From: Thermothielavioides terrestris NRRL 8126
Lineage: Eukaryota > Ascomycota > Sordariomycetes > Sordariales > Chaetomiaceae
Assembly (NCBI RefSeq): GCF_000226115.1
Contig: NC_016458.1
Location: forward strand, 5,490,001 to 5,554,000
DNA length: 64,000 nucleotides
Direction of reading: 5' to 3'
The notes below the pieces were generated by a model. That model was not told the DNA's origin and ran no database searches. It saw only the letters and a list, made by a program, of their open reading frames with translations. This document shows, in pieces, positions 22,401-33,300 of this stretch. Numbering within the stretch: the stretch's first letter is position 1; every line of letters begins with the position of its first letter. The translations under genes and the position numbers were made by a program.

Positions 22401-25400
22401 TATATATAGCTATAGAGTATACCCCTTAGATAAGGAGCGTAAAGCTAGGCATTGGAAGAGAGAATTCAAAGTATAGCTATATAAACGAATCGAGTACCTA
22501 GTTAGGTATAGAGCATCCAACATTTACTATATCTAGGTACCTAAGCTCAACAAGGTTATTATAACAAAGAATATAACATTCAACGAAAGGACCTTTTACC
22601 GTCTAGGTAAAGAAGAGCTTCTAGCTTATAAAGTTGCTATTGTCAAGGATATAGCAAAGCACCTAGATAAGGAGGTTAAAGAGACCTAGGACGCTAGGTC
22701 AATTCTTTAAACGCTCTACGAACTTAAGTATAGAGGACCAACGCTAGAGTCTATCACTGTTATAGTTCCTAAGCGCGAAAGTATACCACTAGGTCAAGAC
22801 TTAGGGGTAAAGGAAGCGTAGACGTAAAGTAGACTCTTAACCCCTAAGATATTACTAGAACTATAGGCTTAGCTATAGAAAGAGCTTATAAATAGAAGTA
22901 ATAACGGAAATAGGGGTCCAGTCGATAATTCTAGTACTCTTCTAGAGACTAGTAGAGTATCTAAGGACCTTAGGCTAGTAATGGCCGTCCTACAAGGCGC
23001 TACCCCTAGGAGCGAACGTAAGGCCTCTCCGCCTATAGAGCACCTAGCTCTATAAAGCGAATATAAGGCTTCTTCGCCTATAGAGCACCTAGCTCTATAA
23101 AGCGACTATAAGGCATCTCCGCCTATAGAGCCTCTAGCTCTATAAAGTAAGGAAGAGGATATATTCTATAATATAGTAGAATATATAGCGAAGTAGGAAG
23201 CTTAGCCTATAGAGTACGAAGCTCTATAAACGCAACCTTCGACCAATGAACTAGTACCAAATGTACTAAAACCGTAATATAAACCTAAGGAGCCTCTTAT
23301 ATCTATAAGAAGGAGTATATAAATTCAGAAGCCTTCTACAAAAGTATATAAGAATATAGCTCTAAATATAGCTTTAGAGTATATATATATTTTCTTCATT
23401 AGGTCGTTGGAAATATAGAAGAACCTAGAGTTAAGGTTCTAAACTAATCACCTAGATCCTACTCCCTAAGAAGCCTATAATAGCAACGAAATGCTCTTCC
23501 CTATATCTTAGAAAGGTATTGAGACGCTCTTCCCAAAGTCGTTCCAAACCCTATATACAGTGTTTACTACTACCACTAGCTAGATGCCAACGATATATTA
23601 TAATACCGAGCTCCCCCCTCTCCCAAAGAGCTAGAGAGACTTAGAGAACCACGAGTATAGAAAGGAGTTTAAGGCGGCTATATACAAGGAGATCTATAAT
23701 CTAACGAGTAAAGGAATGTAGCAAGAGATTAAACGAAAGTATATAAAAACGTAGCCTCTACCCCTGAAATAGGTATTCGACTATAAGCTCGACAAAGATA
23801 GTAACCTTAAAAAGTGTAAAGCGTATATCTATATATAAGGCGATCTATAAGATATTACTAATATCGCAAATACGTATATAACTATCCTCGCTATATACTC
23901 TTTTTATACTATTATAGCGCTTGTAGTACACTTCGACCTTAAAGTAAAGTAGTTCGATGTCAAGTAGACGTTTCTAAATGTAAGGAGGCTAGACGTAGAG
24001 TAAATGACTTATAAGCTTCTAGACAGATTTAAGAAACTAGAGATCTATATAGAGCTCCTAAAGGCTCTCTATAGACTAAAGGACTTACTACTTTTATAGT
24101 ACAATAAGTTCTATAGTACTCTTAAGGAGCTTAGCTTACAACCCTCTATAGAAGAACCTTACCTATTCCTTAACCCTAAGAAGAAGATAATCCTTATCTT
24201 CTATATCGACGACTTCTTAGTAGTTTACTATCGAGATAACGCTATAGCTATAAAGTATATTATAAAGGGTATTAAAGCGAAGTACAAGGTATATAAGCAA
24301 GGCGATATTAAGCACTTTCTTGGGATTAGGGTCATCTATAACTATAAAGTACGTAAGATCTAGCTCGTATACAACTAGTATATCGAAAAGATCGCGAAGA
24401 AGTATAATCTCTCCAACATTATAAACATTCCGACTATCCCTCTTTTTATAGAGGAGCTTCGTAAGTTCGAAGGAGAGGCGTCCCCTAAGTAGGTCAAATT
24501 ATACTAAGAGCTTATAAGTTCGATCTTCTACTCTATAATTATAATCCGACTAGACATTGTATTTATAGCTACGAAGCTCTCTTAGTTCTTAACGAATCTA
24601 AGACTAGAGTATATCAAAGTAGCGAAACAAATTATTCAATATCTATATACTATACACTTCTTTAGTATATAGTATAGGGGTAAAGGTATTCACTAGGTGC
24701 TCTAGATTATATCCAATGTATCGTATAGCGATAATCTAGATATACAACGCTCTTCGTAGAGCTATATTATAATACTCTTTAGAGGGTTGATCTCCTAGAA
24801 GGCTATATAGCAAGATACTATTACTATATCTTCTACTAAAGCAAAGTTGAAAGCTCTATCGCTCACTATAGCTAAGACAATCGCCCTAAAGCGCTTATTC
24901 AAGGACCTTGTATTCAAGATTAGAGAGCCTTAAAGGATCTTCTATAATAATTAATAAACGATTCGGCTTATAGTAGAAGAGTATATAAAGATCAATATTC
25001 GTCTACGCTATATAGATATTTACAATATATAGCTTCGCTAGGAGTATTAGAATAAGTAGTTCGATATACTCTACCTCCCTACTATATAGATGCCTATAGA
25101 CGATTTGACGAAACAACTCTCGAAGTAGAAGTTCGAACACTTCTATACTCTATTAAACCTTTAAGATATACATTAGACAAGAAAAGAGTAGGGGAGTCAA
25201 CCATCTTCTTTATAAAGACTATCTACTACTATTGTTCTATACTCTCGCCCTATATATTCTAGTGATTAATAAGCTCTGTTATCACTATCTTTCTTTAAAG
25301 CCAAAAGATCTTCGCCTATATCTCTAACCGCTCTACTAGCTCCATTGTCTATATAACGACCTACTCTAGTTCCTAGTTATCAACCAATTTATTGCTCTCT

Positions 25401-28400
25401 ACTTACTTAGAGAGTACCTTCTATATCTTATTCTCTATTAACGCTATAGGCGTAAAACCGAGAGGGTTATCTAAGGCTCTACCCTAGGCGACTATAGGGA
25501 CCTCCTACGCCTACTACTAAGGCTACTCCTCTATTAGCTCTGCTATATCTATATCCTCCTACTCTCCCTCCTCCTCGACCTCTTAGGGATCGTTCAAGAG
25601 TATATAAAGCGTAGGACGAATCTTCTTTATAGCCTATATAGTATTAGATAGAGGGTATAGAGTAGTAGATAGTAGAGACTCACCTTCTAGTCGAAGTCGT
25701 TGATAGCTATAGTCAGAGTTTATACCTTCTCTATAATAGCGGGTAGGATCGGCTTATAGCTATAGTTAAAGCGTTTATAGTATTAGCAATGTATATTATA
25801 GCTATTATAGTTATAATAGGTTCCATTGTAGAAGCCTATAAGAGTAGTATATATATAGCCTAGATATAAGATCTTACGCTCTATAGTTATTTATAGTATA
25901 TAACTAAGGGGTATATTAGGGCGATATAGCAGTGAACTAGAAGGAAGAGCGTATAACTTACTCGACTAGAGGACTATAGCGCTAATTAGAAGAAGGTATA
26001 GTAGGCTCTTTAGAAGTAGTATATAGAGTAGTAGGTTCTACTACAAGCTCTTCGACACTGTCACCCTCCTCTAAAAGGATAGGCGAAAGTATAGGCAATT
26101 CGTCTAAGAAGATATCGAAGTATAGAGGTATAGTAGTCTTATATACTCTAGGGAGCTAGGAATAGTAGTAGTAGTAGCTACTATATATATAAACAAGAGG
26201 ATATATATAGGAAGAAGAAAGCTTAAACTCCTATAAATAGAAATTTATACCTCCCCTAGATCTAAGCGCTCTAATTGGCTAGAATCGCGCTTCAGAATTT
26301 CTTATAGCCTTATACAACCTACTCCTATACAACCTACTGTTTATAAGGATTTCCTATACTCTAGTTTTTCGTAGTTCAGTTGTTCAACTCGTATATATTC
26401 AGGCGCTCTGTTGAACAACTGGGGGGTGTGTCACGTCAGGGGTAAGGGGCTCAGAGCTTGGCACAGCGCACTGGCCATAGCTTCTCCACTCCTGGATATA
26501 TATATACCACGCTCTGTTCAGTCTTTAGCTCTCCTTTGTACTGGAACAACGCACTCTCTCTTTGTATTCCGATGCTCTACTACGATCCCACCGTTGCATC
26601 CACACCTCGCAGCTCGCTGTAGCGTGTCACCTAGAGCAAACAACCACAACCACCCGATCCCCTGCAGCATAGCTGACCCAATGGCCTTGATACCATCCTA
26701 GGCGAGGCCAGGCCTGTGACTACAGGCTGTCCGAAGCGACCAGCACGCAGTCGGCCGCCGCGTCGACCCCCGAGCAAGGATGGAGCCTGGCATCATCTGT
26801 GATCGAGGGGCAGCAACAACAGCACCCAGAAGCATGCGCAGTCGACTTCCCGACCATTCTCTTCCTCGACCCGGCCCTGCTGCAGCACGGCCAGGTGGAG
26901 ACACCCCTCTGGGCCCCCTCCGTCCCGCCGCCCGTGCTGCAGCTCCTGGGCGACATGGACGAGATCCGATCCTCTGCAGACCGCTTCTTCCGGCACGTCC
27001 ACAAGTGGATGCCCTTCATCTCCAAGAAGCGCTTCTACGACCTCCACCTGCAGCCCGCGTTCCGCTCTCGCCCCGACGTCGTCCTGCTGCTCCTGGCCAT
27101 CAAGCTGATCACCACCCTGCCCCCCGCCGGTGACGGGGACGGGGATGGGGCCGGAGCGCAGAGTGGAGGGGCCCGCACCCCGTTGTATTATGCTGTCAAG
27201 CATTTCCAACTCGAGGTTGAGGGCGCCTTCTCCATCCTGGTGCTGCAGGCCGGCGTGCTGGTGGCGCTGTACGAGCTCGGCCACGGCATCTACCCGGCCG
27301 CGTACCTGTCGATCGGCGCGTGTGCGCGCTACGCGCATGCGCTGGGCATCCATTCCGGCAGCACGGTGCCGAGCCGGAGGGTGCTGACCTTGGTTGAGGT
27401 GGAGGAGCGGCGGCGGGTCTGGTGGGCGATTGTGATTCTTGATCGGTGGGTGGTTTCCTCGAGCCTCCTCCAAGCGTTCTACCGACCAAGTGCCTGCGGG
27501 GCTATAGACTAATGACTTTCGCCCTTCATTCACGCAAAGCTTTGTGAGCATCGGCTGTCCGGGACGGCCCTTCGCGACCGCCGATCCCAGCTTGGACGAT
27601 CTGCTGCCCGCGGACGACGCGGCATGGGACGAAGGGGTAGGTTCCACTTCCCCCGAAGTTCCCAGTTTCTGTTCACTAATACCTTGCGGGTCTAACTAGA
27701 CTGTGCGACACGAGGACCTGTCGACTCTGTCCTCTCCGATGACGAGCCACATGAGCAAGTTCGCCCTGCTGTGCCAGGCTGGTCGGCTCCTCGGCCAGGT
27801 CCTTCACCACCTCGCCAGTGACGACGACGACGATGACAACTCAGAAGTCTGGTCGCAGCTCGACCGCACTCTGCAGTCCATGCTCGCCGCGGCGCTGAAC
27901 ATCGACCGACCCGACCACGACCAAATCACCTTCATATACAGGTTTGTCCCACGCCCTTCCGTCACCTCCCACCACCCAAACACCCTCATGAACTGACGAA
28001 TCCACCCCCAGCGCTCTCGTCGCCCTGCACGCCCCATCCCTTCTCCTCCCCACCGACCACCCAGCCAGCAACGACCGCGCCCTTCGCGCCCGCGCCGTGC
28101 TGGACCAGGTGATCTCGCGGATCAACGCCAACCTGGTCGAGCGGCAGTGCTTCCTGGACCGCGACCCGGAGGACATGTCGCCGTGGGGCCTGTACTTTGC
28201 CTACCGGATCTGCGGCGCGCACTCCCACCACCATCACCACCACCACCACCACCACCACATGCGGAACCCGCAGCTGGGGACGACAACGCCGCACGGGACG
28301 CCGCGCGGGTGGGCGGCGACTGCGTCGGTCGTGGCTCGCAGTCTCCGCGAGGCCTTCCGCGCCATTGATGTGCGCTGGAAGGTGGCAGGGGTGTATCTGC

Positions 28401-28441
28401 GGCTGTTGGAGGCTCAGGAGGCGATTCATCTGGGTGGATGA
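19421..28441 (+). CDS. Zn2Cys6 transcription factor with a retrotransposon in intron 1
   Basis: Exons are 19421-19599, 26702-27445, 27540-27636, 27700-27941 and 28012-28441, giving 563 aa. Exon 1 ends inside the zinc cluster; splicing to 26702 completes it as C-x2-C-x6-C-x5-C-x2-C-x6-C (ACQSCKSRKRKCDKTLPKCS then SCAKRGQACDYR), which proves the junction. The middle region (from about residue 150) contains the fungal_trans motif RRVWWAIVILDR-FVSIGCPGRP, itself joined by splicing a 94-nt intron. Introns 3 and 4 are 63 and 70 nt. A ten-His run lies near 28225-28258. Intron 1 is 7,102 nt, of which 7,014 are the element and its target duplication. Alternative starts are at 19259 and 19454. The reading frame is intact; whether the long intron is still spliced is unknown. 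Confidence 0.85.
19616..19620. repeat. target-site duplication, left copy (CCTAG)
   Basis: The five bases immediately before the left LTR, repeated at 26630-26634 immediately after the right LTR. Confidence 0.9.
19621..19821 (+). repeat. left LTR (201 bp)
   Basis: Same length as the right LTR and differing from it at about 16 positions, all of them transitions. At about 13 of these the left copy carries the A/T base. Changes cluster toward its inner (3') side. Confidence 0.93.
20011..25164 (+). pseudogene. copia gag-pol polyprotein, inactivated by point mutation
   Basis: One frame runs from the gag region (about 20.0 kb) to TAA at 25162. An integrase C-terminal-like part is near 22.38-22.70 kb (RKARHWKREFKV, then NKVIITKNITFNE before FYRLGKEELL). 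Reverse transcriptase is at about 23.6-24.7 kb, with ALYRLKD near 24065 matching the copia ALYGLKQ motif, the catalytic FYIDDFLVVY near 24200, and GDIKHFLGIRV near 24302. An RNase H region follows to about 25.1 kb. Dozens of in-frame TAG/TAA codons interrupt it, but no frameshift is needed to follow it. This is what RIP of a once-intact element should leave. It cannot make protein. Confidence 0.85.
25165..26428 (-). pseudogene. extra 3' region of the retrotransposon, possible antisense gene remnant
   Basis: About 1.26 kb lies between the end of the pol frame and the right LTR. This is more than a copia element normally needs. On the minus strand, pieces read as protein-like sequence from about 26120 to 25690 (for example LLEEGDSVEELVVEPTTLY). 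They are interrupted by GTAAGT...TATAG and GTATAA...CTCTGAC...CTAG intervals that look like introns, followed by a Tyr/Asn-rich segment with Cys and His. All of it is RIP-mutated. A purine-rich tract (GGGGGG at 26421) precedes the right LTR. No family is recognised. Confidence 0.35.
26429..26629 (+). repeat. right LTR (201 bp)
   Basis: Begins TGTCACG and ends GTGTCA. It is preceded by a G-rich polypurine-like tract and followed by CCTAG. It keeps more CA/TG dinucleotides than the left LTR. Confidence 0.93.
26630..26634. repeat. target-site duplication, right copy (CCTAG)
   Basis: Matches 19616-19620 exactly. Confidence 0.9.
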
Positions 28442-28533
28442 TGGTAAATTAGTTGCTGAATATTTGCGGGGTGAGATGGAGGTCAGGGCGGATAATTGCT
28501 CAATGACTGGGGTGTTCTCAGTGTTCGAAATCA

Positions 28534-28923
28534 TTAAGTCTGATCTAAGGTGCTTCGTAGGAACAAGATATGATGACAAGCGGCGCACACAGCGGTAGGA
28601 TCAGCGAGGAGGCTGTAAGCCCACGTCCTTGCCGAAGATAGAAGTACGGCTTCACGTAAATCGTTTATTTTCTCTGAATTAAATCCAAGCTCTTCTTGAT
28701 CGTCATACTCTCTTGGGTCAGGCGCGCCAACTCCTGGAAGATTCAGCTTCGCCACAAGAACTTGGCCGCCTCGTTGGGCTGCCGGCAGGGGAGGAGGTCT
28801 AGGTCGTGGTGGAAAGCCCCTTGCTGGCCTGGCTCGCGCTGGTGTGCGGTCGGCCGCGGTTGGCGTCGCCTCTGGCAGTGTCAGATGGTAGTACGGAATT
28901 CCGCGATGCCCAGCTGTTGACAT
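28534..28923 (-). CDS. possible small protein of unknown function (129 aa)
   Basis: An open frame with an ATG start. It begins MSTAGHRGIPYYHLTLPEAT, continues with an Arg/Pro-rich stretch, then QVLVAKLNLPGVGAPDPREY and DDQEELGFNSEKIND. The middle looks like protein rather than random GC-rich sequence. The last third (after about residue 90) may be read-through of non-coding DNA. There is no domain and no intron evidence; it lies tail-to-tail with the regulator gene. It could be a shadow frame. Confidence 0.3.
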   Translation of the reverse strand: MSTAGHRGIPYYHLTLPEATPTAADRTPARARPARGFPPRPRPPPLPAAQRGGQVLVAKLNLPGVGAPDPREYDDQEELGFNSEKINDLREAVLLSSARTWAYSLLADPTAVCAACHHILFLRSTLDQT

Positions 28924-29308
28924 GGAGGCGTGTCTACTGTGTAGGTCAATTGATCAGCAAGTGAGGCTTTGCAAAAGATTTAGCCACCATTCCTGCATTC
29001 AGAGTCGTGGTGATGTTACACGTGTATGGTGTATGTAGGAGCGTGTGGTGCGATCTGCCCCTGTGAGCAATGAAGAACACAAGTTCGCGTTCTAGAAACC
29101 AGAGTCGGGATCTGAAAGGTCCTTGCTGGCAATGAAATGTCGGCAGAGAGCTTTGTCTGGCTGCGTAGTGTATCTGTTGCACCAGCATGCTGAATATCCA
29201 TTTGAGTCTAAGCTGTCAAAGAATCAAACTCGTTCCATTCACATCTTCCCAGCTCGTAGTCTTACACATACTCTACATCTCCACTCCCTCCCTCCAGAAC
29301 CTATTCTC
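28924..29308. other. intergenic
   Basis: No gene or element is recognised here. Confidence 0.4.
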
Positions 29309-29754
29309 TCAGTTCGACGTCTTGCTCTTCCCGCCCATCGTGTTTTGCACCGTGCCGCCAATGCTTCCTTCCGTCGTGAACTGCTTGCCAATCATGCCTT
29401 CCTTGTCCAGCGGACCGCCGATCTTCTGCGCCGTGCCGCCAAGAGCTCCTTCCGCTGCGAGAGGCCAGTTCCGTCAGCTCTTAGTACACCTCCAAATATC
29501 AAAGGGATGCCAAAGGCTATTGCTTCAGACTCGATCACGTTGGCGGGTCGGGGGGATTGGGGGGCCGGGCGGTCTCCCTAGGCTCACGACTTACGCGTAA
29601 ATTGCTTGCCAATCGACCCCTGGGCATCAAACATGCCAGGCTTGTCCTGGCCCAAGTGTGCGTTTGCCGGCGTCTGCACCGCCCCTGCCTTGCCGCTGTT
29701 CGACCTCGGGCCGACGTGCGAGTCTTGCGGGTGCGCTTTTGAAGACGGATCCAT
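29309..29754 (-). CDS. small hydrophilic Gly-rich repeat protein (101 aa)
   Basis: Found by splicing. Exon 1 is 29595-29754 and exon 2 is 29309-29454; the 140-nt intron has a GTAAGT donor, a GCTGAC branch site and a CTCGCAG acceptor. Exon 1 encodes MDPSSKAHPQDSHVGPRSNS, a Gln/Ala linker and GMFDAQGSIGKQFT. Exon 2 continues EGALGGTAQKIGGPLDKEGM and IGKQFTTEGSIGGTVQN. The motif IGKQFT-x-EG-[SA]-[IL]-GGT-x-Q occurs twice across the junction, which supports the splice. The protein is soluble, glycine-rich and probably flexible. It resembles small conserved ascomycete proteins without assigned function; a stress role is only a guess. Long plus-strand frames here are shadows. Confidence 0.7.
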
Positions 29755-30341
29755 TTTGGAAATGATTAACCAGGGGATTGGATTTCGGTTAGTGGATTGA
29801 TAAGATGCAAGGAGATGTCTTCACGCATTGATGAGACTACCTGGTTATGTGTATTCTTAAATAGCAGGCGAGGCGCTGAATAGGTGATGACATGGTGCCC
29901 GCAGCGACTGCGGTTTGATGATCCGCGATGATGTCATCATATACCATTCATCTCGCAGGCCCTGACCCCTGGATCACCTCGCCTCGGAAGCAAAGCAGCA
30001 TGGATGGAGGAGTTGGATAAGTGCTGTGCCCACAGAGGGACTCGGGATCTGGGCCAGCGGAGCTTTGGTTCCTGCCTGTATTGTGTAAATAGGTGCTCCA
30101 TGCATTCCTAGCCGCCTCGGTCAGTTGTACTTTGCCCAGAAGAACTCAGTGAAAATCGACGATTTCCTCCTATGATTAAATGATGGTGGACCTGTCAGGC
30201 CGCTTTCGTGATGGCGCAACCAGCTTATGAACATTGCGCGTAATAAGACTTCCGATCACCGCCGAGTCCATGCAAACTCCATAATGCACTGCTACCGCGC
30301 CCTTAGTCAACCGCCACTCTCTCCCCATCCCCCAACCGAAA
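29755..30341. other. intergenic, promoter side of the 101-aa gene
   Basis: No gene is seen. It lies between the start of the 101-aa protein gene and the 3' end of the DUF3716-like gene, both on the minus strand. Confidence 0.4.
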
Positions 30342-33300
30342 TCACGTAAACCCCGTCAGCACCACCGTATGCAGCACGGCGTCGAGGTATAGCCCGTTGC
30401 GCACCGCGCACACGGCGCCGGGCTTGACCTTGAACATGCCGTGCGGCCCGACGACGAACTCGGGCGCGCCGCTATCGCCGCCGCCGTCGCCTATCTTGAC
30501 CCGCACTTTGCCCGCCGCCACGCTGCACAGCCGGGTCTTGTCCGCCTCGGCCTCGAGCCGCAGGACGCCGCCTGCCGCGATGGTGTCGACGCGGAAGGCG
30601 ACGTCGTCGCAGACGGGGACGGCCTGCGAGGCGGACAGGTAGGGTTTCGAGAAGGCGATTGCTAGGGAATCAATACAATGTGATTAGTTCTTTGCTGGCT
30701 ATCATTCGGTGTGTATGGCTGGGCGAGGTCAACGTTGTCGAAGGGAGGGTACTTACTGTCTGCGTTGCCGGCAGCCTCTTCTCGGATCCGGCCCGGGGCG
30801 ACTTCCCAGTCCTCCATCTCGAGGAGATCATGCGGGGTTCGGAAGTGGCCCTGCGAGATGAGCGCGGATGATGCCGCTCGGCGTGAGGTTGACCCAGACG
30901 AGAACGGCGACTCGGTGCGTAGCTGTCGTGTTCTCGTTGCGCGCAAGCTCATGCCGTGGGCAGGCGCTACGGCCGGTCCGATCTCACCATCAACCTCCAT
31001 CTCGTCAACCTGCAAGGAGGCCCGAGGACCTGGACCCGGGAGGCCCTTCCTCTGGGGTTCTACCCCATTGCCGGCCAAGCCCCCCTCCACCGACTGTTTA
31101 GGAACCGGGAGGCCCTTGCTCTGGGATTCAACCCCATCGCCGGCCAAGGCCCCTCCCATCAATTGATCAGGTTCCAGCCGCGACGTCAGCAGAGAGCACA
31201 AGAGCTTCTTGCCGCCGTAAGCACAGTTGGCGCAGCAGGGATAGCGCAATCTTGTTGTAATATTCGCTGACGGCGACATAACCACGCACCCCTCGAAAGG
31301 GCCCCTCCCCTTCAGGCACCTGTCGCACATGTTCGGAGCCACATCTCCGGTCACCTGAATGATGATGGCTGCAATGTCTCTGGTCGCAGTCTCGACGAAC
31401 TTTCTGCGGGTGTTGAATTGGACATTGCGGCGTTTCGGCAGGGTTAGAAGGTGCCGAATGGTGAGAGAGGTGGGCACATCAACCGTCTGCACTAAGTGTG
31501 GCTGTATATACGCCCACAGATCAGACGATTCATCGGTGGCCGGCGTCTTCAGTGTTTTCAGGTCTGGTTTTGGCTCGTGGTGATTGCTTTGAGGCGATCG
31601 TCTTGACGGATAGAGATAGGTGGGAAACCGAGCATCGGGGATGGGCTTGCCGGTAGCCAGCGGCTCATTAGAGACGACCATGGGAGGAGCATTGACGAGG
31701 ATTTTGCCACCCCTGGCTATGCAGGTGCTCTTGGATCGATATACACCCTTGATGGAGAACGTTCCGTCGCCATTGTCATTCAAGAGAGCGGCGAAGTGAG
31801 TGCGCTGGCAGACGGAAGATTAGCGAGGTTATCTAGACACCAGCACTTCGGTATACAACTTCACCATACCGCAAAATGAAAGCCTAGGTCGTTCCTCTTG
31901 CAAAAGGCCTTCCGACAAGTGCGTACGGGGCAGATCCAAGGCCTGCCAGGGATCGTGTAGTCGAGAGAGTAACCGGATGGGAGCAAAGCACCTGCCAACG
32001 GAGCAAGCATCCCGTTTTCATCTGGCACGGAACAGTTAGTCCTGAGTTCACGCACCGAGCAAGGGCGCCTTACCCGGCCACATCGTATACGGCCGACCCG
32101 GCTCTGCCTCGGTGATGCCGGCTGGGGCGCCGCCTGCTTGCAGCGTCGTTCCGGCAGTTGACTCATCCACGAGATCCTCCATACTCACGTCGTCGCCGGC
32201 GTTTGTATCTCCACCAACTTCCTCGAGGCCGTCGTTTCCAACCCCGTTTTCAGGCGCCTCCGTATGCTCCGGCCTGCTATGCCCCATCGGAGTTGCTGAA
32301 GTGCCAGTGCCGTTCTCACTATTAGCCCCGTTGGTTCCCGAATCGGCACGGTCTTCAAGCCGAAGGTTGGGGTAGCGCGGCGCGACCGCCGGAGGATCCC
32401 CGGGTTCGGCACCGCCTTTGGAGACCACAATCGCGGGCGCTGCGGCCGCCGCCTTGTCGCCGCGCTGGCGGGATCGCGGGGCATACATTCCACGTTCCGA
32501 AAAGGTGCCATCTTGATTATCATGTAGCATGACGCCCCGGTGCCTTCTCTGTGCGGGATGATCAGCTACGGGGCAGGAGAATAGAATGGAGCCGGCACGT
32601 AACGCACATTGAAATGGTACCCGAGCTGGGCGATCTTTGAGAATACTGTCCGACACGACCTAATTGGGCACACCCACGGGTGACCTGGGGTGGTGTAGGA
32701 CAACTGGTATCCTTCTGGAAGAAGCGCGCCGTACGCGGGCAAGAGGGCGCCCTTGGAATCTAGACGGACCTGTTAAAAGACGCTGCCTGCACGTTGGTGC
32801 GTCACGGGTATCGCACTTACCCCACCACTTCGTGTAGGGACGCCCTGGCACAGCCATCTCCAGCTGAGCGGGAACGTCTTTCGCGTGGCTATTGGCTCCC
32901 TCGGCGTCCGTCTCGCCGCCATCAGGCTCACCACTCCTTGCGCCATCGTCCAAGCTGTCCGGTAAGGATTCCTCTTCTTGCCATTCGCTATGAGCTTCGC
33001 TCTCATCTGCAACGTTCAAACCAACGCCAGGAACAGACTCGGCTTGGCCAGCTGAGAAGGGAGAGCGGGATGGCGAGCTGACGCCGGGTGCGCCTGGTGT
33101 CCTAGAATCCACCGTCCGGGGACCGGACAGGCCTGGAATGCCGGGCTTGCCTTCGTCAGCTTTAGCCTGGACATTGGGGCCAGCAGATGCGGGCTTGTCT
33201 TCGAACAGGCGAGCGAGTTGCTCCGAAACCAGGGATTGTTTCCGACCGTGATGGGTCGGACTAGCAGTCAAACCGGCAGGACTGGAAATGGTGAGACGGC

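Larger units (their letters stand above)
19621..26629 (+). mobile_element. complete Ty1/copia LTR retrotransposon, RIP-mutated (7,009 bp)
   Basis: Two 201-bp LTRs (TGTCACG...TCA) flank a 6,607-bp interior, with a perfect CCTAG duplication outside. The interior is AT-rich, with very few CA or TG dinucleotides and abundant TA, the mark of repeat-induced point mutation (C to T at CpA). One reading frame can be followed from about 20.0 kb to a stop at 25162. It has no frame change but many TAG/TAA codons where Gln or Trp codons are expected. Integrase-like sequence lies upstream of reverse transcriptase, which is the copia order. The element sits in the same orientation as its host gene, inside intron 1. 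Confidence 0.93.

Noticed and set aside
29187..29600. Plus-strand 137-codon frame
   Set aside because: Antisense to the spliced 101-aa gene and without protein character.
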